In this document: positions 1 to 10,682 of the stretch, piece by piece
How positions within the stretch are numbered: the first letter of the stretch is position 1
Layout: every line of letters begins with the position of its first letter
From: Adineta ricciae
Lineage: Eukaryota; Rotifera; Eurotatoria; Adinetida; Adinetidae
Assembly (NCBI GenBank): GCA_905250025.1
Contig: CAJNOJ010000025.1
Coordinates: forward strand, 124,001 to 188,000
Direction: 5' to 3'
DNA length: 64,000 bases
Position numbers and translations under genes: made by a program
Notes under the pieces: model-generated
Told to the model about the DNA's origin: nothing
Databases searched by the model: none
What the model saw: only the letters and a program-made list of their open reading frames with translations

Positions 1-140
1 ATCTGCTTTTAGAGCTTGTAAAAGATTTTGCCGAACCGAGGCTGAATTCCGCCTATTATCTAGGCCTGTAAACATCTAGAATGGAAAAATTCAATATGCA
101 TCACAGATGTCTAGGTTCTCATTCGCAATACATTCATCTC

Positions 141-148
141 TATAAAAA
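141..148 (+). promoter_or_regulatory. TATA box of the chlorophyllase-like gene
   Basis: A TATAAAAA motif lies about 52 bases upstream of the ATG at 193. The distance suits a TATA box followed by a short 5' leader. Assignment is by position and motif only. Confidence 0.5.
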
Positions 149-192
149 GCAAAACACCTCATGATAAGAATCTCATTCTATGAGATAATACT

Positions 193-1274
193 ATGTCTAT
201 TATACTGCTTATTTTACTTATTGGCCTACATTTGACGTCGGCAGGGCCAATTGACCATTGGTCTGTTGGAAATATTATTATTTCCAAGCCGGATATACGT
301 TTTCGTGTAGATATTTATTCTCCTACCACGCCTGGCTCATATCCGGTATTGATTTTTCTCCCAGGTTTAGCTGGTCTAGTACCATCAACATTTTACACAT
401 CACTGGTAACAGCGATCGCTGAACAGAATGTTATTCTCGTTGGCATATCGAAAATCGAAAACATTAAACCAGAAAAAATGTCAGTTCACATTGATAATTT
501 TCTCGCATGGGCGATTAAACCAAAAGATGGGATTACTCGTCTATTCGCCGAACATAAACAAGTTCGAGAAGTACACGCAAATCTGGAACGGCTCGCTTTT
601 CTTACGCACTCATCGGCTGCGCATTCGCTCGGTCAATATATGAATAGCACGTGTGGTCCTATTAAATTGATTATCATGATGAATCCTGTCGATGGAATTG
701 ATCCATTCGGTATCGTACAAGATTTCATCACACGTATGACAAGAACGTGTACCTCATCTAGCAAACACTAAATGTTTCATTCAGATCCTCCGACACCTCT
801 TCCATTCCGAACACCAGCTTTGATCATTTCAGCTGGCTTAGGTAAACTAACTAATTCGCTTTCTATTCTCATCGTCTAATCTTAGACAGTGTCTCAATCG
901 GCCAGAAATCTCCTGCCTGTGCACCAAATAATATTAGTAACGATCGATGGTATCGGTCCCTATATGGACCAACATTTCTCATCAATATCACCGACTATGG
1001 TCATGCTGACAACCTCGACGAACCGTATCACGAAGCAAGCAAGATAATGTGTAAACCATGCACAGGCTCTCTGTGTCATTTCGCTCAATATAAACTCGAC
1101 GAAGCCACATTAATCACATCGTTCATTCGTGCTATATTCGATCGTGATCTTCGACAACTAAACATTATCCAAAATCCTCAAAGTGCTGTTCAAAGTCATG
1201 TTTCAAATAAATACGATTTGCATGGTTATGATTACACATCTGGAGGACCTGGTGGTTTTTGCACGCGTGATTAA
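193..1274 (+). CDS. Secreted chlorophyllase-like alpha/beta hydrolase
   Basis: Three exons (193-733, 785-841, 886-1274) give 328 residues, close to plant chlorophyllases. The first intron is 51 bases, a multiple of three, and holds an in-frame stop; removing it restores a continuous D-F-I-T-H-P-P-T-P-L-P-F segment typical of the family. The N-terminus (MSIILLILLIG...TSAG) is a clear signal peptide, so the product is probably secreted or lysosomal. Family landmarks are the early LIFLPGL strand, the N-P-V-D-G-I-D-P segment with the acidic residue, and a late D-Y-G-H-A-D-N-L-D segment with the histidine. The nucleophile elbow reads T-H-S-S-A where the family has G-H-S-R-G, so both usual glycines are missing and activity is uncertain. 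Known plant enzymes cleave phytol from chlorophyll; here the substrate is unknown. It converges with the GFA gene, the stop codons lying 47 bases apart. Confidence 0.85.
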
Positions 1275-1321
1275 CATAAAAATCTTAAAGATAACAGAAA
1301 CATTGAAAACTTTATCCTAGC

Positions 1322-1925
1322 TTATTTTTCGATTGTATAAGTCCCATAAACGCCATGTTTTTTGTGCCATTCTTCAATGCTTCCTTGTGGATAACGTGGA
1401 TAACTGTGAATAAAACTTCCAGTTGGAATTTCGACATGATTAAGTTTAAAATCGGTCATTATATGAATATATTCTTCCGGTTTTGGCAGGGGTGTGTCTA
1501 TGGCAGATGCAAATGGATAAACCCATTGAGCATACCGATCGTCATAAGCCCATAGATACGAAGCACATTCACTGCAAAAATGTCGTTTGTGATTGCTTAA
1601 TTTTACAGTTGATTTTTCATCAGCACCACTTTCCGTTTCTGTTAATTTTGCTTGATAAATTTTGATAAATTCTTGACCTTGTTTAACTTTCAATGTTGAA
1701 TATTCGCCCATGATATTACAGTTAAAGACACCTGCTGTTTTCGTGTCTGCATGGCAATGACAGATCATGTACGGATACGGTGTGTCTACAATAAATGAAG
1801 AAAGAAGTTCGAATCAATTACAGGTCTTGGGGGAAGAAATACACACATGAATCGACTGAAAATTTCACACGTTGGCAGTGGCAACTTCCTTCCAATGTCA
1901 CTGGTTTTGGCGTCGACGAACTCAT
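1322..1925 (-). CDS. CENP-V/GFA domain protein (Mss4-like fold)
   Basis: Two exons (1925-1847 and 1785-1322) joined over a 61-base intron give 180 residues. The first exon, starting MSSSTPKPVT, is short but supplies the first zinc-binding C-H-C at about residues 15-17. The second exon carries C-H-C-H at 35-38 and F-C-S-E-C near residue 110. This C-x-C / C-x-C / C-x-x-C layout is that of the GFA family (glutathione-dependent formaldehyde-activating enzyme-like; CENP-V). The position that is usually a further Cys after C-H-C-H-A is Asp, so one metal site may be altered. GFA proteins often act as small-molecule thiol enzymes, but the reaction here cannot be told from sequence. The next gene on this strand (AGBL2-like) ends 270 bases upstream of this start. 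Confidence 0.85.
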
Positions 1926-2195
1926 TCCAGCAAAAAATCAATACTTTTCTAAAAAATACATATAAGCTCGAACCAGTGTTTTTTTTTATTAAAATCAAAA
2001 AGAAAATAGAAAATATTCTATTGACATCAGAGAGATTTCGTTCTTTTTTTTATAAAAATAGAATGATCGCTTTAAAAAAATAAGAAGACGAGCTCGGATG
2101 ATAGGAGAAGTGTATAAGAATCATTTCAAGGACGGAATTAAAATCGACTAGTTTACACGACCCATTTGCAACGGATGAAGAAGATATTCGAAAGT

Positions 2196-5100
2196 TCATT
2201 TCGAAGATTTTTTCACACTTGATGATCTCTGAAAGAGAAAGGCAAACCAATGTTGATTGATCGTTAGACTTTCTTTCTTACGGTCAACTGTGGTCGATTC
2301 AAAGACATTTCGTCGACTTGGAAAGGAATTTGCTTGGACACTGAAGATAAATTGTCGTCATTGTTTAACGAATCTCGTGATCTTCGTTCATCTGTACAAG
2401 AGAAATGAAAAGCAAAGTTCGCCTCAGCGGGGAAGCCATACCTTGTCTGTTGAATAGCAATGTTGCTCGTTGTTTCTGTTGCTGCTGGAGATCAGTGAAA
2501 CGTTTCGGATTCTACATATTCCAAAAGAGAAAATAAGCTTTTAGGTTAGATCTTATTTATACTGGTGCAGGAGCGTCGACAGGCGATCGATTTTGCAAGA
2601 AACTTGTTGTTGATCTTGAACGTCGCGATGAGCCAATCAGTCGTTCTTGTACTGAAATGTATCAGTTCACATTCAAAAGCACATACTAGACTTGAGAAAA
2701 CATACACTGTGAAGATACACGATTTGTGACGAAAGCACTACTAATTTGTCCTGTATCATCATTGTGAGTCAATACTGTAGTTCGACTTCTATCCAAATCT
2801 GTTTCATTGTCTGTTGTTAATGGATAACTAGCATCCTAGTCAAAAGAAAACGACATCATAAGTATACCGAACAGTTAAACGAAGATTTTACTTCATCAGC
2901 AAATGACGATGGTATTCGCGGCGGTTGGGTTGTTGGAGAGACATTTGTTCCATTAAGTGAATCACGTTCAGGATCTAAATTGAATGAAATTTGAAGAGAA
3001 ACAGTCAAGAGTACGTTGATGAGGTTATTTTCTACTCTCAAACTCAATTCGGATTATGATTGTTTGATTTATGAAAGACAACAAAATGTTATTTCAGTCA
3101 AAACTAGTGTAAAGAAACAAAAGAATAATGCCTATGCACACCTCGGTTATATTGGAGCGGAAATAACGCTGAAATGTACGGATATTTCAAAATAAAAAAT
3201 TCTCCTTTCTGCTTGACTTACTATTCAATCGTCGAAGTAAATAAGTTGTTGTGAATGCGTTCCGAGATTCATTAATCAAGGTTAACTCATGAAGATCAGC
3301 TGTTTGACAAGCTGAATAACGAACTGGATCACCTGAAAATAATCATAAATGACAGAATAATTAGGCGAGCGCAAAGAATCAAACGATTTTGCTCTTTTGT
3401 TTTTACGCAAATATCAAAATAAATAAACGAGGACATGTCAAAAATAGAGTGGCGCCACATACATTATTCGCGAATCATATCTGGTATCTAGTGACCTCCT
3501 TATCTTTACCTTTCTCGGAAGATGTTTTCTGAGTTCGTAAGAAAGAAGATGTTAGTAGAAGATCATTTAAAAGTTGTTGATGTACAGCTTGTTTTTCTCG
3601 ATCGTTAGTCGTTTCATATCGGGTTATGACTTTATAAACTTCAGTCTAGAAGAAGAAGAACAAGCACACTACACACAAATCAAAGAAAGAAAGAAAAGGG
3701 TATTCAGAGAGTTAGCATAGAACTCTTTCATACCGTGATTAGCTTTGAATATTTGCTAAAAATGAGAGTTGACGAAAAGAATTCTCTTCGTTGTCTCGTT
3801 CATACCTGAGATCGTCGCGCTTTTTCGTCGGCCGTCGCTACACGATTGCTTGGAATTGAGGTTGGAGTTAATGTTGGACAACGAGTAGATCGAGGCATTG
3901 CTGCAGTACTACTTGAACCTTCCAATCGAACGGGCTCAGTATTACACGTATGTAGTCGACGAGCGGACATCGCTGTTCGCGGTTTGACGACCTCAGTGAT
4001 CTAAGGAAAGAAACGAGACATTGGGAAATCTACCACAAAGAAAAAATAACGGAATTTGATAATGAAGAAGGAGAAGAAGAGCGTTAAAGCAATGAGTAAA
4101 GCGTAGTCCTTAGCAGAATATATTAGGCGCATGTTTAATATATTAAGATAAGGCGTAAGTAGGAGAGCAAAAGGTATTATCAATGATTTGAGCGTATATC
4201 TAATACAAATAATCTATACCAATGGTATTTCAGTGCGTGGTAGTCGTGCATTTAGACAGGCAACGCATTTGCAAACGCGATAATTTTGATAGCCACGCTT
4301 TCGTCGCCTTTTCCGTTGTGTAGTATCACCTTCCGTCTAGAATTTGTTTTCGAGTTCAGAATCAGTTTTTCATTTCATTCAAATCATCAACGGCAAAGAG
4401 AACACGAAGAAGGCGAATGAGGTACTACACTTACCTCCTGTATGGATGAGAGATTATTCGTAGTTTCTAACAAATCCTTGAAAATACGAAAAAACAAAAA
4501 AAAAAAGAATGCACAACGTCATGTTTGCAAAGTTAAAGTTAGGTGTTTTCTGTTGAAGATCATGTGTAAAGATTAAGGAGAATCATAGGAAAAGAAAAAT
4601 CAGAAGGAAAATAAAACGAAATGAAGGACTTACGATGTTCGGAAATTGAGATGCACGAGGTTTGGGCACAGGTAAACCAGTGGATTTAGTCTAATAACAA
4701 ACACATGATTAAACAGCATTAGGAAACACGAGACGTACTTTAGCAGAACTTTCTTTGTCAATTTCGTCTTTTTTCTTTATTTCTTTAATTGGTTTCGTCG
4801 GCGTGACTTTCTTCCCGGACTTTTTCAATCGAAGCTAAAACGAAAGGCAATTTTGAGAAAAGCTCAGCCGGAGAAATCTACTTTGGCTGCAGCGATAACT
4901 TCTAGATGCTTTGGTAAACCATCGTCGGCTGATGAATCCGAACCATCATCATCACTAAAAGTTTTCAATGAAAAAATTTTCTTGAAACAAATTTCAGCTT
5001 CCTCTCTCTTACCTGGAATCACCATCGGATGAGAATTGATCGAGATCAATATCTCCTAATGATGATGGATTTATCCCACGTGCTAAAAGTTTCATTTGTA

Positions 5101-8100
5101 TTGATTGTCGTAGATTATCTTCTAGCTCATGCAACATTCGATTGCGCTAGAAGAAGGACAAAACAAACATATTTGAGTTCGATAATCGAGAGCAAGATTT
5201 CAGGTAAATTTGACGCACAACATTAGTTAGGGTCAGAAGAGGTACAATACGAAATGATAGGGAAATATACATAGATAGATAATATCGAAATTACTGATGA
5301 AATAGACTGAGAAGTATTCGTATTTAGTTCTTTTCGTTTTGTAGTTACAATTAATTGAGATTTCGAACGACGAACGGTCGGCGCACTTTTAATAGTACGT
5401 GATTTCTCTATTGTTCGAACTCTTGTACGTTTATCATCAATAGCTATTGATATTTCTCGTTTTATATCAATGCGAGTTTTACTTCGTTGGATTGAATCAT
5501 CATTTAACGCACAAATATCTAATAGATCTTCTTGTGTTCTGAGATTTCCGTTTAATAGTTCATTGCAAATATTTTGACGATATTGTTCCTATTGGTTAGA
5601 ATTGAAGTCGAGAGAAAAAGTTTCAATTTATTATGGACAGAAATCAAACTGAGCATAGGCAAACCTCTACACTTACTTTTGTTTCATCTGGATCACAATA
5701 ATCTAACAACGAATCGAGAAAATGATAACCAATCGATTCTAAATCCTTCGTAGTGAAATGTTGACCGACACGATCACCTTGAGTAGACCCGCAAAACGTC
5801 GCCTAATTCAAATTTACACTATCTTCTACATTTCGAAAAGGGATTAACTCCTACTTCTAATGTATAACTATTCATAACACCCATTGACCACATGACGATT
5901 CTTCCGGTTCCTTCTTTAGCTTTCTGTACTTTGAATTTACACGAATCGTACGAGAACTAAAACATACAAATATATGCAAGTCAATAATAAAAAATTGATA
6001 CTTAATGAATATTTAATGTGTCTTACACAAATAAAAACAAACTTTCATGACTTTCTCAAAGGCATTTTAAATCGAGAAAGAAAACCATATTTCAAGAACA
6101 ATGACAACTCGGCTTTTACTTGTATTAAGTGATTGTTTCGCCTCGAGGAGAATACAATATACTCATGTTCGACTTTTTTACCTCAAGAATTCAAGTCAAA
6201 AGGTAATACAAACTTTGGAAGGATCATTCTTTGCTAACATTGCTGGAAAGATTCTTTCTTTCAATCTTTCATTTGGTAGATGTTTGTTTTCACAACCATA
6301 AACGAAAACATTTTGTTTTCTTGAATGACCATGAAAATCACAATAGAGAACAAGCTCAGTTTCAGTCATAAATCTAAACAATGAATGTTTAAGAATGTAA
6401 AGAACAGATATCGAAAACTACCGTTTAATCATTTCTCTCGTGTGCCAGATCGATGGATAAGCATCTTTGAGAACAGTTTTATAGTTTCGATTTAGATCAC
6501 GACCAGCTAATGAACAACGATAATTTCCAACAATAACACCGTCGGGATTGAGCATAGGAATGATTTTAAATATAAAATTATCACGTAAAAGCTACAAGAA
6601 TTTCCCATTGAGATGATCAATTTTCTGAGAAAATGTTTTTACTTTGGCATCAGCCGAATCTCCAAGTAGAAAATCTAATAAACCTTTCATCATCCATGAT
6701 CCATTGGTTTCACCTGGATGAACACGTGCAGTAACAACAACGCCTTTCTTAACTTGATGTTCACTAGGTGTGCTCGTGTTTGTGGGATTGGTCTGGAGTG
6801 GTACTGGATTGGTTATTGTTAACATGTAGATGAAATTCCCAGCTAATGTTCGACAAAGAACTTTTTGTTTACAATAATCACTCTTAGACCGATCGTTTTG
6901 AATTTCATTTAAATAATCCTATGAAATACGTAGAAGTTCAGTTTGAAATAGATTTCGACTAAAGAATTTACTTGTAAATCAGAATAGGTGTATGGATAAC
7001 AATGAGCAAAGTAATATGTGTCGTTATTATTTGGAAATTTACATGTCCAAGTAAGTGAATACATGTTCGTCGCATTGTCCGGCGCGCTAGAAAAGAAGTT
7101 TATCGAAAATCAAATCGAAATCTATTCTTCCTTACAGCAAATTATTTTTATAGTAAACAATCTCTTCACCCCATCGTCGCCAACCGATACCTTTCGTCTC
7201 GGCATCTTGCACACTATACATCAATGGTCTCATACCAGCACTATACAAGCTTGTCGACTAAACAACGTCATGTCAACATATTCACATTAATATTTAAGTG
7301 ATAATTACTTTAAAAAAGTTAACAATAGTAAAACGATATCTTTGATCGACTTGAACATTTTGTAATCGAAAATAATACCATTGAGTATTTCGTTTTGTGT
7401 AAAGATCGTATCGAAGATAGAGCTCATAATCAAATTCACCACTACGTAACAAAGAATCAATAGAAAAGCACTTCTTAACTTTGATATACGTACACTTGCA
7501 CAGCTTTCATTAAATTTCCACTTTCGAAACGTGATTCAAACAGAACAGTTGTATCAACATCACCCTGTAGTGGAACAGCAGCTGATCGACAGCCTTCTCG
7601 ATTACCACCAATTCGAGATCGTACAAACTAGAAAACATCGTTTTATTATATTCCCATTTATATGTCTCCACTTACATAACCACATGTCTCAGGATTATAA
7701 TTAAAAACAGTACGTCCATTGTTCTCATCGAAACTTCGTACGTATGGTCCGTGATCAGTAGCTGAAAAAATGTCGCTATGAAATCGTATTGACAAAAATG
7801 GAAAAGCTACAAACTTGGTTTATAAAAGAGTTCTGGGTGGATTGGTGGAACGTTAATATGTCGAATTCGTGGTTCATTCAAGACTTCAATCTCGATCGGC
7901 CATCGAGGTTCAAATGACGAGTCATCATTCGATGCACCTCGAGGATTCAATCCGAACGGAATTCGAGCTTGTCGAAGAGGCTAATCAAAATTCAACATAT
8001 CAATAATTAATATCACTTTCTCCTCTCTTCACTCACTAATTTCACATCGGATATAAACGGTCTAGGTCTAAGTTCTAAATCACAAAACAAATAATCAGTG

Positions 8101-8605
8101 AATCTATCAGCAAGACGAAAATCTAATCATGCAACAATCAAGAAGCTCTCCTAGTTTACCAGTTCGAATTAAGCGATTTAATGAAGTACGATATCTGATT
8201 CGAGTATAAACTAAAGATGAATTGATTTTAAGGACATGAGAAATGAAAAAATCATCAGTATTTTATTGGTTTTTTTTGCGTACTAAATAAACAAATTACA
8301 TACTTTCTTGTTCTTCTTCACTGCTACTTGATTCTGAATCACCTGACGATGAAAGAAGTTCTGATTTCGATGGAAGAAAACCGTATTTTTTTATTATTTC
8401 AGCACGACCTGCGAATAGAAGACGTCAATTTCCATCTCTTCTTCACAAAACTCACGAACCAGTAAAATAACCATAATGTTGAAGATGTTTTCTCATAAAA
8501 CTATCATACGGACTCTAGAAAACAGTCATCATCATCATCGTTGACATCGCTATCAAAGAAGAACCTTACCGATAATAATGAATAATCGACTTCACTTAGT
8601 TCCAT
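2196..8605 (-). CDS. AGBL2: Cytosolic carboxypeptidase 2/3-like (AGBL2/AGBL3 type)
   Basis: This long gene has about twenty short exons. It starts at the ATG at 8605 (M-E-L-S-E-V-D-Y) and a second exon near 8515-8462 encodes [10 protein letters not shown], an N-terminal signature of CCP2/CCP3. The M14 zinc carboxypeptidase core lies at about 6900-5800. It shows H-P-G-E (zinc His and Glu) near 6710, N-P-D-G and R-D-L-N-R-N near 6540-6500, D-F-H-G-H-S-R-K (third zinc His) near 6330, and K-E-G-T-G-R (catalytic Glu) near 5915. Such enzymes trim glutamates from tubulin tails, mostly on cilia, in the cytosol. After the core comes a long, low-complexity basic and Ser-rich tail. I followed its last exons (3635 down to 2196) codon by codon to [10 protein letters not shown]-stop at 2196. 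One intron near 2990-3225 is longer than the rest. AGBL2 versus AGBL3 is not settled. Confidence 0.85.
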
Positions 8606-9607
8606 GTTGAGGTATCAATCAAGTTTGAGTGGTTTTTAAGCTGACATAAACATCATTGTTGAGATTCGACTGTGATAAACTAAAATCGAAAGAATTTTTC
8701 CAGGATAGACTTGCATTTACGAAACGCAAATGAGAAAAAAAAGAGAAAAAGCGTTTGTTGTCAGACAAATCTTGTTTTTTTCTTCCCTTTGAAAACATTT
8801 TTATGTTCGTCTTTTGGACAATATTTTCTTTCTTGAAAAAACACGATCATTTTAGTTTTAATGACTATTTCAAGGACAATACACATTCGAGTAAAACGCT
8901 TTGTTGTTTTAAAAACAAAAATATATATTGATTGTTCTAACAAACGAAGGAATCAGTCAAACAAGAAAGAGAAAAAACTCACATGCTCTTCGATCTAATT
9001 TGTTCGATAGAACTTTCAAATTGAATACGATACACATTCTCTTCTTCTCTCCCTGTTCTCGTTTCTTTTTCTCTCGCTATAGCAACGATCCGGCCAATCA
9101 ACACTAGTATGATTATAATATTATTATTATTGTATTAAATCAAAATTAGCGACATCGTTCTGCTTGTTTTTCTTTTCAACGCATTGAAATTTCATGTCAA
9201 GCTTCCAACCTTGATGCACGCAGGCAATCCATTGACATAGAATGGCAAATTCATTTTGCATGCGTCATATCAGTTGACATTAATCGATCAGAGTCAATCA
9301 CAACCGATGAGAAAATTACACAATGCTTTTCTATTTTGTTCTTTTGAATACTCGAACTCGGGTTGATAAGTTGACTTCAGATGTAACTAATCAATCAAGA
9401 GACAAAAAAAAAATAATCAGCATTTTTTTCTTTTTTGTGCAAAAAAATATATATTTCGCTTCACACATGAATGCACACGTTGCGGCTTTTTCGTATATGT
9501 TTTTGTACACCTGAGAAACATAGGGGACGACCATCAAACTGATCAGTATACAATTATAACTAACGTTGTCAACACAATCAAATCAAAACGTTTCTATTGC
9601 GTCGCAA
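8606..9607. other. Intergenic region between divergent genes
   Basis: This 1-kb spacer separates the head-to-head starts of the AGBL2-like gene (-) and the proline-rich gene (+). It is AT-rich with short homopolymer tracts. I see no convincing exon or RNA gene; it should hold both promoters. Confidence 0.6.
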
Positions 9608-10670
9608 ATGGCACAAAAAGAAGAAGAAAACAAGGCTCCCGTGCGTTCGTCAATCATAAACTACGTGGAGAATTTTCTCGATAAACGTAATCTTGAATTA
9701 CGCACGTCAACAGGTGATGAGAGTGATTCATCGGCTACACAAGAAATCAACAAAGATTCAATTGTGATAAGAGCTGCTGGTGATGATGGCTATCGACGTG
9801 ATCTTCTCGTAAGTATATTTGTGAAATCATGGCCTACTAGATAATCAGCGATGTGTTATCTTGTTTTCTAGGACAGTCAACAATCGGCATCGACAGATAT
9901 CGATGCTGATGATTTGAATTTAGATTCAGATCCAATTGTCGAAACACATGAAGGCGGAGAACAAGTGTACAAACAACAAGTTTTCCTACGGCAATATCAA
10001 CCACCAACACCAGAACCTATTGATATTCAAGTACAAGAAGTTGCTGTTAAACCACAGATTCAACGGCCACCTATTCATGTTCATGTCGGACCAGCAGCGA
10101 ATAGAGAAACACAACGTACTCCATCGCCTATTCTTATCAAAAGTGCACCTCCGCCACCACCACCCGCAACGGAAGAAACCGTTTTCTATAACAAATATGT
10201 TCCATTAGAAACGAAACCATTACCACAACAAGTGCGTATGTGAATTTCTCGAGAAGGAAAAACATCGTTTCGTGTCTTTCAGATTGTTATACATCGTTAT
10301 CCAGAATTGCCACCAAAACCTCGTGAGTCTTCTTTTCCTTTCCTATACCAAATTGATTATTGAAGATTTTTTTCGATGATAAAAAGGTCCTATTGTGGTT
10401 GAGCAGTGGTTACCGAACAAACCTGCACCTAAACGTATTACTTATCGTCATATCAATCCTGAAGAATATGCTCAAAATGAAATTCGTCGATCACGCAATC
10501 GTTTTATTGAATACAAAAAGCCACACACAACCATTGAAGTCGAAATCATTCGTTTACCAATTGTTAAATTAAAACCTGAGGAATACGGAAATCGCTCACC
10601 TCAATTGACACGACTTGATCAAGTTCGCTCGATGACTCAAGATCCCAATACATTGAATTGGCGAATTTAA
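9608..10670 (+). CDS. Proline-rich protein of unknown function
   Basis: Four exons (9608-9808, 9872-10231, 10283-10322, 10387-10670) give 294 residues. I start at the ATG at 9608 (M-A-Q-K-E-E-E-N), because the frame upstream holds only a TTG. The N-terminal third is acidic and Ser-rich. The middle is rich in Pro, Gln and Val (P-P-T-P-E-P-I-D-I, then a run of eight prolines with I-L-I-K-S-A before it). The C-terminal part has short I-V-I-H-R-Y-P-E-L-P and I-V-V-E-Q-W-L-P-N-K-P segments that look like loose repeats of a cytoskeletal or coat-like protein. There is no signal peptide, membrane helix or catalytic motif. I do not recognise the family and infer an intracellular, mostly disordered structural protein. 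A polyadenylation signal follows within seven bases. Confidence 0.75.
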
Positions 10671-10676
10671 TTCTCA

Positions 10677-10682
10677 AATAAA
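10677..10682 (+). terminator. Polyadenylation signal AATAAA
   Basis: An AATAAA hexamer begins seven bases after the stop codon of the proline-rich gene, so its 3' UTR is expected to be very short. Confidence 0.55.

Noticed and set aside
9566-9607. Start of the proline-rich gene at 9566
   Set aside because: That codon is TTG; the first in-frame ATG is at 9608.
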